Shown here: positions 40,533 to 49,600 of the stretch, piece by piece
Layout: every line of letters starts with the position of its first letter
Position numbering within the stretch: the first letter of the stretch is position 1
Program-made: the position numbers and the translations under genes
DNA from: Streptomyces griseus subsp. griseus
Lineage (GTDB): Bacteria; Actinomycetota; Actinomycetes; Streptomycetales; Streptomycetaceae
Assembly: GCF_000720255.1 (NCBI RefSeq)
Contig: NZ_JOJE01000002.1
Coordinates: forward strand, 1-64,000
Reading direction: 5' to 3'
Length of the DNA stretch: 64,000 bases
The notes under the pieces: model-generated
Told to the model about the DNA's origin: nothing
Database searches by the model: none
Seen by the model: only the letters and a program-made list of their open reading frames with translations

Positions 40533-42628
40533 CCGGCACTCCGTTCCACAGGCCGGCGGTAGTGCACCAGGATGGTGGCGCAGTAAGGGCCGGTGGTGGC
40601 CACGACCGCGTCCTGCGCTTCACCGTCCGCGATCCGCCTGATCGCCAGAAGATGGGCATCCAGGGCGGCAACCGCCCCGGCCGCGGGTTCGGCCTGGGTC
40701 CACCGGCCCGCCTCGGCGTCCGGTTCCTCCAAGCCGCCGGCTACCAGCAGCGCCGGTGGTCGCGCGCAAAGCCTCTTCACCGCCACGTCCAGTGCCGCTG
40801 GGCCGGCCGGCCGAGAGGCGATGGGCAGTCTGGTGTGTCCGGCGAGTTCCACCGAGGCTCCCACCGGAGCACCGCCGTGTCTCGGAGAACCCAAGGCGAT
40901 CACGGTCGCGGCGGCCGGCAGGGGTGGGGAGTCCGGCGGGACGCGCAGACGGTTCTCCGGAGCGTCATAGCCGCCGATGAGGATGGCGGGGACCTGGCCG
41001 CTGCGCACCGACCGTGCGCCGCTGACCAGTGCCTCGACGGCTCCCGTGGCCCCGAGGTAGGTCTCGGTCCTTCCCCGGATGCCGTGTATGACGGACGTCG
41101 CGGACGCGGGAGTGTTGAAGGTGGACAGCGCGAAGTCGAGCGGGTCGACCCCGCGGATGCCTCGGGCCCGCAAGGCGGCGTGCATACGGGCGTGGTGGTG
41201 CTGCTGGCCGAACTCCGTCCCGATGAGCAGCCCTCCGTTCAGACAGTCGGAGCGCCACTCCTCGGGCAGCCCGCCGAGCAGAGCGCCCACCGACGCTGCC
41301 AGCAATTGACAGGTGCGGTCGGGGCGTGGGGTGGTCAGCTGCCGCCCGGGCAGCGGAGCGGAGCGCACATCGAAGGCGGGGTGCCAGCCGACGGCTTCCA
41401 CATCCTCCGTGCGGGATCGGCCTGCGGCGATGAGGTGGACGGGGACCGGTTGCGGTGCTCGGCGGGCAGCGGGTTCCCGGCCGATGACGACCGTGCAGTT
41501 GGCTCCGCCGAACCCCGATGCGTGCACCAAGGCGGAGCCGGCCGGGTGGGCTCGGCGGCCGCGGGACGGCTGTACCGCCGCGGTCGCCGGATCCTGGATC
41601 CCCTCACCCAGTACGGGCGGCACCTCGTTCCGGGACAGTCCCTCGACGGCCGCCGCGAGGGTGAACAGCCCCGCGGCGCCCTCGGTGTGGCCGATCGCGC
41701 TCTTGATGGCGGTGGTCGGCACGCCGGACGGGCCGGGCGACAGTACCTCCTCCACCGCTCGGGCCTCGGCGAGATCGCTCGCCGGGGAGGCAGTGGCATG
41801 CGCGTGGAACACACCGATGTCCTCGGGCCGGCAGGCGGCGTCGGCGAGCGCCGCACGCATGGAGCGGGCGATGCCCTCGGACGCCGGCGTGGTGAGGTGA
41901 CCGGCGTCCGAACTCGCTCCCCAGCCGGTGACCGCCGCGCGGGTGACCGCACCGCGCCGAGCGGCGTGTACGGCGGACTCCAGCACGACGACGGTGGCTC
42001 CCTCGGCGAGGACGAAGCCGTCCCTGTCGGCTGCGAACGGCCGACAGCGCCTCTTGGTGAGCAAGCGCATCGAGCGGAAACCGGCCAGGACCACCTCGGT
42101 CACCACATCCACGGCGGCGACCAGCATGACCTCCGCCTCGCCGGCCCGGATGCGCTCGGTCGCCCAGGCGACCGCTCCCGTGCTGGAGGCACAGGCCGAG
42201 GAGAGTACGGCGCAGGGCCCGGTCAGTCCGAGTTCCTCGGCGACCACCACGGCGGGCCACTCCTTGCGCAGCGGACCGTGGCCGTCGGTCGGCGCCTGAC
42301 CGCCGAAGGCCTGCTCCGGCAGGTGCCACCCGGCGCTCGTCGAGGCGAGGACCAGCCCGGCGCCCTGGATCCGGACGCTGTCGAGGCCGGCTTGCGCGAT
42401 CGCCTCCGAAAGAGCGCCGCGCAGCAGCCGTACCGGCCGGTCTTCCCGCGGGCCGTCGTGGTCCGGAACCTCCAGGACGCCGACGACTCGCATCGCCGTC
42501 GCGTCGAACCCCGTCGGCGGGTGCGGTTCGCAGCCGGTGAACAGGCCTGCCCAGAAGCGCTCGACGCCGGAGCCGAGGGGCGAGACACAACCGAGGCCCG
42601 TGATGACGGCGGTGGGCTCGTGGGTCAT
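40529..42628 (-). CDS. Ketosynthase fused to a degenerate second ketosynthase half
   Basis: A 699-residue protein. The N-terminal KAS domain covers residues 1-410 with the active Cys in VLSSACASSTGAVAWA (near 168), His in FHAHATASP (usual HGTGT is altered to HAHAT) and His in IKSAIGHTEGAAGL. The C-terminal 260 residues resemble the first half of a ketosynthase (ALSTFNTPASATSVIHGIRG, YLGATGAVEALVSGARS, VPAILIGGYDAP) but lack the active cysteine, like a chain-length-factor-type subunit. It probably condenses a short acyl chain on the ACP encoded next to it. Its ATG overlaps the ACP stop by 4 bp. Confidence 0.88.
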   Translation of the reverse strand: MTHEPTAVITGLGCVSPLGSGVERFWAGLFTGCEPHPPTGFDATAMRVVGVLEVPDHDGPREDRPVRLLRGALSEAIAQAGLDSVRIQGAGLVLASTSAGWHLPEQAFGGQAPTDGHGPLRKEWPAVVVAEELGLTGPCAVLSSACASSTGAVAWATERIRAGEAEVMLVAAVDVVTEVVLAGFRSMRLLTKRRCRPFAADRDGFVLAEGATVVVLESAVHAARRGAVTRAAVTGWGASSDAGHLTTPASEGIARSMRAALADAACRPEDIGVFHAHATASPASDLAEARAVEEVLSPGPSGVPTTAIKSAIGHTEGAAGLFTLAAAVEGLSRNEVPPVLGEGIQDPATAAVQPSRGRRAHPAGSALVHASGFGGANCTVVIGREPAARRAPQPVPVHLIAAGRSRTEDVEAVGWHPAFDVRSAPLPGRQLTTPRPDRTCQLLAASVGALLGGLPEEWRSDCLNGGLLIGTEFGQQHHHARMHAALRARGIRGVDPLDFALSTFNTPASATSVIHGIRGRTETYLGATGAVEALVSGARSVRSGQVPAILIGGYDAPENRLRVPPDSPPLPAAATVIALGSPRHGGAPVGASVELAGHTRLPIASRPAGPAALDVAVKRLCARPPALLVAGGLEEPDAEAGRWTQAEPAAGAVAALDAHLLAIRRIADGEAQDAVVATTGPYCATILVHYRRPVERSAG

Positions 42629-42885
42629 TCCGCGGGCTTCCGTAGGGCCGGTTCGATGATCCTCAGCAGATCCGCCACGGTCTTCGCAGAGCCGAGGTCG
42701 GCGTCGTCGATGTCCAGATCGAAGGCCTCTTCCATGTCCGCGGCGAGCGAGAGGAGTTCGAGCGAGTCGATGCCGAGCGCGGTGAGCTGGTCATGCGGCT
42801 CGGGCTCCAGCTCGCTCTCCCCAAGTTCGGGACTGTGGGATCTGAGCAGGGCGACGAGGGTGTCGTGGGTGGGTGTCGCGGTCAC
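42625..42885 (-). CDS. Acyl carrier protein
   Basis: An 86-residue ACP. The phosphopantetheine Ser lies in LGIDSLELLSLAADMEE (near residue 39). It is acidic with the four-helix pattern of type II carrier proteins and an N-terminal extension of about 8 residues. It carries intermediates for the ketosynthase immediately downstream and probably accepts the acyl group from the adenylating enzyme. It starts 20 bp after the cupin-like gene. Confidence 0.93.
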   Translation of the reverse strand: MTATPTHDTLVALLRSHSPELGESELEPEPHDQLTALGIDSLELLSLAADMEEAFDLDIDDADLGSAKTVADLLRIIEPALRKPAE

Positions 42886-42905
42886 GGATGACTCCAGTGC
42901 TGTGA

Positions 42906-43571
42906 CTAGTGAAAGTCCGGGTCGAGACGACCCATGTGGCTCAGGCCGACCCTCAACTGCTCATCGGGGCCGTAGGTGTTGTAGAAGACCTCTCGCTCCG
43001 GATCGAAGATCCGGGCACACGGCAGCACGGAGGGGCCTCGGACGAACAAGGTGACGCACGGCTCCGTGTCGCTCTCGTTGCTGACCTGGTGCGGCCGTCC
43101 GGCCGGCAGCGAGTTCGTTTGTCCTGAGGACAGGTCCTGCCGCAGTTGGACGTCGAGCCGTGCGGTCCTTGCCGCTTCATCGCAGTGCAGGATCTCGAAC
43201 TGCCGCTCGTGGTAGCCGCCGCGGAGCATGACGGTGCTGCAGTGCCATTTGTGGAAGTGCACCTTCTCGATCGCGCCGCCGTTCTGGCGCTTGGTCTTGA
43301 AACGGTGCAGCCGCACCCTGAACGGGCTGTCGTCCTCCACGTGGAGGACGAACTTGTCCATGAGAATCCGCGGGTAGTTCATGTGCGGTGCGAGCCGACC
43401 GAACAACTCGTCGTCCGCGAGAATCGCTTCCGTGCGTTCGTGGACGAGTTCCGGAGATGCTGACGCCATCAGCAGGATCTCCTCCACGACCGGCGCCTGG
43501 CGCTCCATGTAACTCGGATCAGACCAGTCGACATCCGCTTCGAGCGCGGCGACGAAGGCGCTCCAGTCCAT
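42906..43571 (-). CDS. Cupin-like protein, possible metal oxygenase
   Basis: A 221-residue protein with a helical N-terminal third and a cupin-type barrel. The metal-site candidate is VHFHKWHCSTVMLRGGYHER (His, His, Glu/His pattern near residues 118-137), with a second block, SLPAGRPHQVSNESDTEPC, contributing a His. It could oxidise or isomerise a cluster intermediate. The ATG at 43569-43571 is preferred to an upstream start whose residues are low-complexity. It is the first gene of the leftward operon, divergent from the MFS exporter across 342 bp. No close named family is recognised. Confidence 0.65.
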   Translation of the reverse strand: MDWSAFVAALEADVDWSDPSYMERQAPVVEEILLMASASPELVHERTEAILADDELFGRLAPHMNYPRILMDKFVLHVEDDSPFRVRLHRFKTKRQNGGAIEKVHFHKWHCSTVMLRGGYHERQFEILHCDEAARTARLDVQLRQDLSSGQTNSLPAGRPHQVSNESDTEPCVTLFVRGPSVLPCARIFDPEREVFYNTYGPDEQLRVGLSHMGRLDPDFH

Positions 43572-43913
43572 TGTGGTTCTCCAAGCAGTGGCGAAAGAAC
43601 GAGTCGCACGCGAGGGGACAGGCCGAGGCGGCAAAGAGATGCGCACGAGGAGCTTCATCGGGCCAAGTGGGCCTCGGCTGGCGGCGACCAACGGAAACGC
43701 TCAAGGTCTCTCATGTCCCAACATCAACTGTCAACCGCCATGGGCCAGTCACGCAGAGTCAAACATTCTTTACCTTTGGAGAAGATCTGAAGGGTTGTCG
43801 GCCACTGATGGTTCGCCCTAGCGTTTCCCGGCGTTGTCACCCCAAGTGATGCGACAGGCAGCGACGCGGCTGGTTTGACGTCACACAATAAAATCCAGGC
43901 AAACGGAGTACCT
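43572..43913. other. Divergent promoter region of the biosynthetic cluster
   Basis: A 342-bp intergenic region with lower GC than its flanks. It must contain promoters for the leftward cupin-to-purO operon and the rightward MFS operon. No clear dyad or hexamer pair was identified. Confidence 0.5.
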
Positions 43914-45173
43914 GTGATTGCTCAAATCCAGCCGCTCGGCAGGGGTCGCCCAGGCGAGAAAGTCTCGATATTCCTCGTCCTGATGACAGATTCCGTCGTC
44001 AACGGTCTCTTCGTCCCCATGTCCCTTCTCTACCTGTCCGCGACTTCGGGCGAGTCACTGGTGCGAGTCGGAACCCTGTTGAGTATCGCCGGGGCCATAA
44101 CGCTGCCGTTGCCGTTGTGGGTTGGCCGACTCGTCGACGGTGTGGGGCCCAAGCGGGTCGTGCTGGTGGCGCAATTGCTGCAGGCAGCCGGGTTCGCGGG
44201 GTATCTCGTGACGACGAGTCCAACCATGCTCTTCCTCGCCGCGTTTGTGACATCGCTGGGCCAACGGGCTTTCTGGTCCTCCGTGTTCACTCTGGTCAGC
44301 TATCTGGCCGACGGGGATTCCGATGCCAGGGCGCGCGAGCGGTGGTTCGGTGTCATAGGTTCGCTGCGCGCAGCCGGCTACGGCGTCGGTGCGCTCACCG
44401 CGGGTGTCATCCTGTCCATGCAGTCGAACCTCGCCTGGCGCGGCGCGATCGCGGCGGATGTCCTGCTGCTGGTTGCGGCCGCCGTGCTGGTCGGGGCAGG
44501 TGTTCCCGACAGGGCCGCTCCCAGCGCGGGGCATGACGGGGAACACCACGAGCGCGGATACCGGGTGTTGTGGGCCGATCGTCCTTACCTGGGACTGGTG
44601 GCACTGAACACGGTGTTCGCTCTCTGCAATGTGATGCTCGGCATCGCGTTCCCGCCGTTCGTCACGCACCGGCTCCCGTCGATGATCTGGGCGATCGGGC
44701 CCCTACTGGCGACCAACACGATAGTCCAGGCGATATTCCAGCCCCTGGTCGTCCGCTTGATCCGCCCTTTTTCAAGAGACAGGTCGCTCTGTCTGGCCGG
44801 CTCTCTTTGGGCCTCTTGGGCCTGCTTGACGATGGCCCCGGAATGGGCGCCGCGAGTTATGTGGCTGCCCTGCCTCGTGACGGCCATCCTGTGTTACTCG
44901 GCGGCTCAACTGGTGCACTCTCCGGTATCGAACGCACTCGCCGCGGATGCTGCGCCCGACCACGTGCGAGGTCGTTACCTTGCGATTTTCCAGACCTCTT
45001 TCGCTGTTGCCACGGTGGTCGCACCGCTCATGTTTTCCGTTCTGTTCGAACAGTCGAGCTCCGCTCCATGGGCCAGCCTCGTACTCCTCGGCCTCCTCAC
45101 GATTCCGACGACCTTGTTCCTTGCCTCGCGCCTGCCTAAGTCCGCGCTATTGGGAAGAGTGATGCCCGCGTGA
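43914..45173 (+). CDS. MFS exporter
   Basis: A 419-residue, 12-helix major facilitator. It shows GRLVDGVGPKRVVLVAQLLQ (signature after helix 2), GQRAFWSSVFTLVSYLADGD and many hydrophobic spans. The GTG at 43914 is chosen for GGAG 6 nt upstream; the TTG at 43875 lacks a site. It probably exports the product of the adjacent cluster. The next gene starts inside its last codons, so the three rightward genes form an operon. GC is somewhat lower than average for the window. Confidence 0.88.
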   Translation: MIAQIQPLGRGRPGEKVSIFLVLMTDSVVNGLFVPMSLLYLSATSGESLVRVGTLLSIAGAITLPLPLWVGRLVDGVGPKRVVLVAQLLQAAGFAGYLVTTSPTMLFLAAFVTSLGQRAFWSSVFTLVSYLADGDSDARARERWFGVIGSLRAAGYGVGALTAGVILSMQSNLAWRGAIAADVLLLVAAAVLVGAGVPDRAAPSAGHDGEHHERGYRVLWADRPYLGLVALNTVFALCNVMLGIAFPPFVTHRLPSMIWAIGPLLATNTIVQAIFQPLVVRLIRPFSRDRSLCLAGSLWASWACLTMAPEWAPRVMWLPCLVTAILCYSAAQLVHSPVSNALAADAAPDHVRGRYLAIFQTSFAVATVVAPLMFSVLFEQSSSAPWASLVLLGLLTIPTTLFLASRLPKSALLGRVMPA

Positions 45174-45418
45174 TCAAAGCCACCTATGAGAAGCCTGCCG
45201 CGGCCGAGGGGGACAAAGCATGTCCGCCGGATCCGGACGATATTTACCTCGGTGGCCTGGTGATGGGGTATCGATGGCCGGGCTTCTTCTACGCTGCCGA
45301 CCAGAACCATGAGGCGGTTGGTTTCGCCGGGTATCCCCTGGGCGGGATAACGATGATGGATGTCCTTTTCGGACCGGTGGAGAATCTCTGTAAAGGCCAG
45401 AGCATCACCAGCGGTTGA
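45170..45418 (+). CDS. Small protein between exporter and nucleotidyltransferase
   Basis: An 82-residue protein starting at a GTG overlapping the MFS stop by 4 bp (GTGA). It contains ACPPDPDDIYLGGLVMGYRW and a Gly/aromatic-rich middle, then ITMMDVLFGPVENLCKGQS. No family is recognised. Two cysteines and its position between exporter and modifying enzyme leave open a peptide substrate or carrier role; an accessory protein is equally possible. Confidence 0.65.
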   Translation: MIKATYEKPAAAEGDKACPPDPDDIYLGGLVMGYRWPGFFYAADQNHEAVGFAGYPLGGITMMDVLFGPVENLCKGQSITSG

Positions 45419-45424
45419 TCACAC

Positions 45425-46633
45425 ATGACATCGAGCGTGAATGGGGCAGGTATGAGCAGCGTTACTGAAAAGGCGCATTTCTCACTGGCCGCTGTGGGTG
45501 CTGGACTGGTATCAGCCACCCATCCCGGGGCACAGGAGTACGGCCGCCAACTTATTCGGCAATGCGACATCAGCTTGATCGCGGACCGGGTCGGCGAGTT
45601 CACCAAGTTCCTCAAGGTGAAGAAGTGTCTGGCCTTCATGCCCGGCGTACGAGAATATTTCGACGGCGGCCAGTTCGACGAGATGTGGCAACTGTGCCAA
45701 GTGCTCGACATTGTCACGGATGCGCGACTCGAAATATTGCTGCCGGCATTCACAGCGCTTCGGCAGACCGGAATGGAGGTCATGCCCATCAAGGGATTCG
45801 ACATGATCTACGCATTCCCCAACGCGAGCGGTAAGAGGTTCGTAGTCGACGCCGATCCGCTGGTCCCTCCCGGTGATGTCCAGAAAGCACACGACATACT
45901 GGTCGAGGCCGGATTCCGGCAGGGGACGATAGACAAGTCCCGGCTCGATGCGGCAGGCACTGGCCCTGCGCTCATGCCGCTGGAGGACCGGGACCTCGAG
46001 TGGATGCTCGAGAACCACCACCAGGCGCACCCCTACTTCACGTTCTTCTCCCCCGAGCTGTCGCGCGAACAGGTGGATCTCCTGACCCGGCACACTCCGG
46101 CGGTTGTCATCGACGGCAAGCCCTACGCCGCGGCGGCGGTCGACCTGCACTTCTCGATCGCGTCCGGATTCGAGGAAGAGGACCAGTGGCCCTCGCGCCG
46201 CAAGGTCACGCTGCCGGACGGACTCGAATACCCCGCACTCGATCCGGAAGTCTACCTGTGCCTGTATCTCGGCAGGGCTTACAGCGTGACGCAGGCATTC
46301 AATGACCCGCCATTGCAGACGATCGCAGACGCCACCAGGGTCGTCGCGGCCTGCGAGGTCGACTGGTCGCGATTCGCCCGCCTGGTGGAGAAGTACCGGC
46401 TCTACGCCCCTGCCTATTACGGGCTTCAGCAGTTGTCGACGATTCTCGAGGATCCCCATTGTGTGCCTGAAGATCAGGTCGCATATTTTTATGACCTACT
46501 CCAGGCGCATCCCGACTACGACTTGGGCGACTTCAGTGCCCGATTTCTCTCGACCGTCAACTGCGTGCCGTTCGCCGAGGTGTTCCGACCCCAAGGCACA
46601 GGAATTGCGCGTCGAATGGTGTCCGGTTCCTGA
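45425..46633 (+). CDS. Nucleotidyltransferase family protein (NTP_transf_5 type)
   Basis: A 402-residue protein. The centre has MEVMPIKGFDMIYAFPNASG and VVDADPLVPPGDVQKAHDIL, matching the LKG ... D-D-LLVP pattern of the PF14907 nucleotidyltransferase-like family; the usual second Asp pair reads DADPLV. A helical C-terminal region follows (HLFSIASG-like YLCLYLGRAYSVTQAFND). Such proteins occur in natural-product and peptide clusters, where they are proposed to adenylylate a substrate. An ATG at 45452 is an alternative start. It ends the rightward operon. Confidence 0.7.
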   Translation: MTSSVNGAGMSSVTEKAHFSLAAVGAGLVSATHPGAQEYGRQLIRQCDISLIADRVGEFTKFLKVKKCLAFMPGVREYFDGGQFDEMWQLCQVLDIVTDARLEILLPAFTALRQTGMEVMPIKGFDMIYAFPNASGKRFVVDADPLVPPGDVQKAHDILVEAGFRQGTIDKSRLDAAGTGPALMPLEDRDLEWMLENHHQAHPYFTFFSPELSREQVDLLTRHTPAVVIDGKPYAAAAVDLHFSIASGFEEEDQWPSRRKVTLPDGLEYPALDPEVYLCLYLGRAYSVTQAFNDPPLQTIADATRVVAACEVDWSRFARLVEKYRLYAPAYYGLQQLSTILEDPHCVPEDQVAYFYDLLQAHPDYDLGDFSARFLSTVNCVPFAEVFRPQGTGIARRMVSGS

Positions 46634-46994
46634 TTGTTTGTGACGCAGTGAGCCGGCCGGCGGTGCACGGGGCGCGCGGTGTGGGCGCCACTGCGGCGAG
46701 TGCGATGCAGGCCTGAGGGGGACGGATGGCAATCAGGCCGCTGGAGGGGGATGCCGAGGGCGAGCAGGTGGTGTCGTAGCCGAAGTCGTCCAGCAGGCAG
46801 GTCAGGGCCTCGATCACGGCTGACGGGGACGCGCCGGAGTGGTCGGCGGTGAAATCGCGAAGGGCCCCGTCCCCGTACAGGCTGCCACGGTGCGGGCCCC
46901 GTGCCGAGGCTCCGGGCGATCATCGGACATCGGACGGTGCTGCGGATTCAGGGCCGTGGGGTCAAAGGCCGAGCCACGATCACATGCGCGTCGA
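46634..46994. other. Intergenic, possible leftward gene remnant
   Basis: 360 bp. A leftward frame gives SAVIEALTCLLDDFGYDTTC and SGLIAIRPPQACIALAAVAP, which has some protein character, but it lacks a clear start and family. I leave it unannotated. Confidence 0.4.
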
Positions 46995-47447
46995 TCACAC
47001 CACGGTGAAGTCGGCCGCCTTCGTGTCCAGCGTCGTGTCGCCGTCCTTGTCGGTGGCCAGGACGGCGACGTGCCACAGACCACGCGGAGACGCCTCGGCA
47101 TCGGCGCGCGTGACGGGGACCTTGTAGGTGCACCGCACGGTGTCCCCACCGGCCGGCTTGCACACCGCCGTCTCCGCTGCCGCCATCTCCTTGACGGTCA
47201 GCCCCTTCTTCGCGAACGACGACTTCGCCGGCCAGGCCAGGACCTTCACGTTCTTCACACCGGAGGACGCCGTGACATCAGTGGTGAAGGCCAACGAACC
47301 ACCCCGATCACCTTCGGGGGCAGCGTAACGGGCCGTGCTGTGCGCCAGCACCGGAGGCTGGCCCTCGGCGTGGGCCAGAGCGAAGGCCCCGGCACCGCCC
47401 AGGACGACAACACCGGCGGTCACGGACAGAACGATGCGACGCGACAT
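46995..47447 (-). CDS. Secreted DUF5707 protein
   Basis: A 150-residue exported protein. The signal peptide is MSRRIVLSVTAGVVVLGGAG to about residue 28 (cleavage after ALAHA). The mature beta-rich domain has LAHSTARYAAPEGDRGGSLA, TASSGVKNVKVLAWPA and DTVRCTYKVPVTRADAEA, characteristic of DUF5707. Two Cys likely form a disulphide. The ATG at 47445-47447 follows GGGGGAATTTCTC. Function unknown; monocistronic. Confidence 0.85.
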   Translation of the reverse strand: MSRRIVLSVTAGVVVLGGAGAFALAHAEGQPPVLAHSTARYAAPEGDRGGSLAFTTDVTASSGVKNVKVLAWPAKSSFAKKGLTVKEMAAAETAVCKPAGGDTVRCTYKVPVTRADAEASPRGLWHVAVLATDKDGDTTLDTKAADFTVV

Positions 47448-47941
47448 GAGAAATTCCCCCCACAGGATCAGCTGCATCAGACCGGCGCTCCTTGCTGCGC
47501 CGCTGCACCAATCCTGGCCGCGCAACAAGCACCAGGTATGAGCGCACATACTCAACTCCCGCCTGAGTAAGGCCAGTCCGTCAGTCAAGACGAAGGCGAG
47601 AGGCTGGCAACTGCCGTCGACCGGGGATGGGCATGCAGGGCTGAGCGAGATAAACGGTCACCCGGTCAGTGATCCCTCATGCGGTCTGTCAAGCCGCGTG
47701 AGCACCGGGCGGGGTGAGTTCGTGGCACCGGCCGCCGCGTAGGAGTGCCCAGAGGACGTTGACGCGGCGGCGGGCGAGGGCGAGGACGGCCTGGGTGGCC
47801 AGTCGCTTGGCATGGCGCTTGTGCATCTTCTTGCCGGGGCCGTCCGTCCCAGTGGCGCGGGTCGAGTCCTCCTGCCCGTTGGGTCCGGGCCCGACCGGGT
47901 CTATCGTCGGAATCATGGGGCCAGGACGAGGAGGACGGCCG
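47448..47941. other. Intergenic region holding an IS110 relic
   Basis: About 490 bp. Apart from the transposase remnant at 47689-47841 and the promoter for DUF5707, I see no gene. AGGAGG-containing sequence at 47928-47934 serves the NfeD-like gene. Confidence 0.55.
47689..47841 (-). pseudogene. IS110-family transposase C-terminal relic
   Basis: The reading GKKMHKRHAKRLATQAVLAL, ARRRVNVLWALLRGGRCHEL then a stop matches the end of IS110 transposases (R-H-x-QAxxALARRRxxVLWAMLRDG). Nothing of the catalytic part remains upstream. Confidence 0.65.
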
Positions 47942-48196
47942 GTGATGCCACAGGACGAGGCCGTGATCGGCTGCACGGGGAAGGTACTCATCGGAACCCG
48001 CGGATCCGCGGGGCCCGGAGAGGTTCTCGTGCGGGTCAGAGGCGGCTCCGAGACCTTTCTCGCCTGGTCGGAGGATCCCCTGCCCATGGGGGCGACAGTG
48101 CTCGTGATCGAATCACGGGGATGTCGCGAGGTAGGCGTCATCGAGTGGGTGGATCCATTGGACGCGCTCGGCGGCGGTCCCGTCGGCGCCGGCTGA
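47942..48196 (+). CDS. NfeD-like small OB-fold protein
   Basis: An 84-residue protein: VMPQDEAVIGCTGKVLIGTR, GEVLVRVRGGSETFLAWSED, GATVLVIESRGCREVGVIEW. This beta-barrel reading is the soluble NfeD-type domain that typically precedes an SPFH/flotillin gene, as here with 12 bp spacing. It has no membrane helix of its own. GAGGAGG lies 7 nt before the GTG at 47942; the ATG at 47945 is an alternative. It likely assists assembly of the SPFH oligomer at the membrane. Confidence 0.75.
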   Translation: MMPQDEAVIGCTGKVLIGTRGSAGPGEVLVRVRGGSETFLAWSEDPLPMGATVLVIESRGCREVGVIEWVDPLDALGGGPVGAG

Positions 48197-48208
48197 GGAG
48201 TGACAGGC

Positions 48209-49408
48209 ATGTTCGGTTACCGCGTTCCCGCCCCCGATGAGGCGATGCTGATCTCGGGAGGCAGGCGGGGACTGGGGGGAGCGCCGTTCCGAGTGGTGAC
48301 GGGGCACGGAAAGTTCGTGCTCCCGATCTTCCGCAAGACCCGTTTCCTGACCCTGTCGATGTGCGAGTCCGAGGTCACCGAGACCTGTGTGACCAGGCAG
48401 GGCATCGCGCTGCATGTCCGCGCCGTCATCGCCTTCAAGGTCGGCAACGACCACGAGAGCATCATCAACGCGGGCCAGCGCTTCCTCTCCGACCAGGACC
48501 AGATGTCGGTGCTGACCGGCCGGATCTTCGCCGGCCACCTGCGGGCGATCATCGGCTCGATGACGGTCGAGGAGATCGTCACCGAGCGGCAGAAGCTCGC
48601 CGCGGAGGTCCTGGACACCTCCAAGACGGAGATGGCGAAGATCGGCTTGATCGTCGACTCGCTGCAGATCCAGTCCATCGACGACGGCGACACCGGTTAC
48701 ATCGACGCGATGTCCGCGCCGCACAAGGCGGCCATCCAGCGGCAGGCGCAGATCGCCCAGGCGCAGGCCACCCAGGCCGCCGTCGAGGCGGAACAGGCGG
48801 CAGCCCGCAAGCAGGCCGAGTACGCCCGGCAGACCGCCGTCGTCAAGGCGGAGTACTCGGCCGAGGTGGACCGCGCCCAGGCGCAGGCCGCGCAGGCCGG
48901 GCCGCTGGCGCAGGCACACGCCCAGCAGGAGGTGCTTGCCGCCCAGACGGAGCTGGCCCAGCGCCAGGCCAAGCTGCGCCAGCAGCAGCTGGTGGCCGAG
49001 GTCGTGAAGCCCGCCGAGGCCGAGGCCGAGCGGGTCAGGATCCTCGCGGCCGCCGAGGCGCAGCGGATGAAGATCCAGGCGGAGGCGGCGGCCTCGTACG
49101 ACCGGGTCGCGCTCGACCGGATGCTGATCGACCAGCTCCCGCAGATCGTCAAGGAGGCCGCCGGCGGCCTCGCCGGCGCCAACGTCAACGTCCTCAACGG
49201 CGCGGACGGGCTCGGGGAGATCGCCGCCGGCCTGGTGTCACAGGGCCTGACGATCCTTGACTCGGTCCGACAGAACCTGAACGGCCAGGACTCCGAGGGG
49301 CGCCGTCCCGGTGACCGCCACCCCGAGGAGAACGACGGCAACGGCCTGCTCCAGCTGCCCACCACCAGGGAGAGGAAGTCGAACGACGGTCCGGTGGACG
49401 TCGACTAG
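48209..49408 (+). CDS. SPFH/flotillin-like protein
   Basis: A 399-residue protein. The SPFH domain lies at residues 1-175 (RVPAPDEAMLISGGRRGLGG, VRAVIAFKVGNDHESIINAG, GHLRAIIGSMTVEEIVTERQ). A long Ala/Gln/Glu-rich coiled coil runs from 180-310 (QIAQAQATQAAVEAEQAAAR). A flotillin-type tail follows (LDRMLIDQLPQIVKEAAGGL). Flotillins form oligomeric membrane platforms. The ATG at 48209 follows GAGGAG with 8 nt spacing. It is translated with the NfeD-like gene upstream. Confidence 0.9.
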   Translation: MFGYRVPAPDEAMLISGGRRGLGGAPFRVVTGHGKFVLPIFRKTRFLTLSMCESEVTETCVTRQGIALHVRAVIAFKVGNDHESIINAGQRFLSDQDQMSVLTGRIFAGHLRAIIGSMTVEEIVTERQKLAAEVLDTSKTEMAKIGLIVDSLQIQSIDDGDTGYIDAMSAPHKAAIQRQAQIAQAQATQAAVEAEQAAARKQAEYARQTAVVKAEYSAEVDRAQAQAAQAGPLAQAHAQQEVLAAQTELAQRQAKLRQQQLVAEVVKPAEAEAERVRILAAAEAQRMKIQAEAAASYDRVALDRMLIDQLPQIVKEAAGGLAGANVNVLNGADGLGEIAAGLVSQGLTILDSVRQNLNGQDSEGRRPGDRHPEENDGNGLLQLPTTRERKSNDGPVDVD

Positions 49409-49438
49409 GGACGGCTGCCCTCTGCGAGGCGTACTCAC

Positions 49439-49461
49439 GTACACGTGGTGGCCACGTGCAC
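49439..49461. repeat. Hairpin after the SPFH gene
   Basis: GTACACGTGG and CCACGTGCAC flank TGG (one mismatch in 10 pairs). It lies 31 bp after the stop and may terminate transcription, although no T run follows. Confidence 0.5.
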
Positions 49462-49600
49462 GCCGGACGCCTCGTACTGGTCGCCCAACAGGGTCACCAA
49501 CGTCCGCACGCCGGCCTTGCCGGGAGAGGCGCGTTTGACGCGTGGTGGGTCCGGCCTGGTCAGCCCCTGCCCCAGGATGAGAGGCATCGGCTGCCGGATG

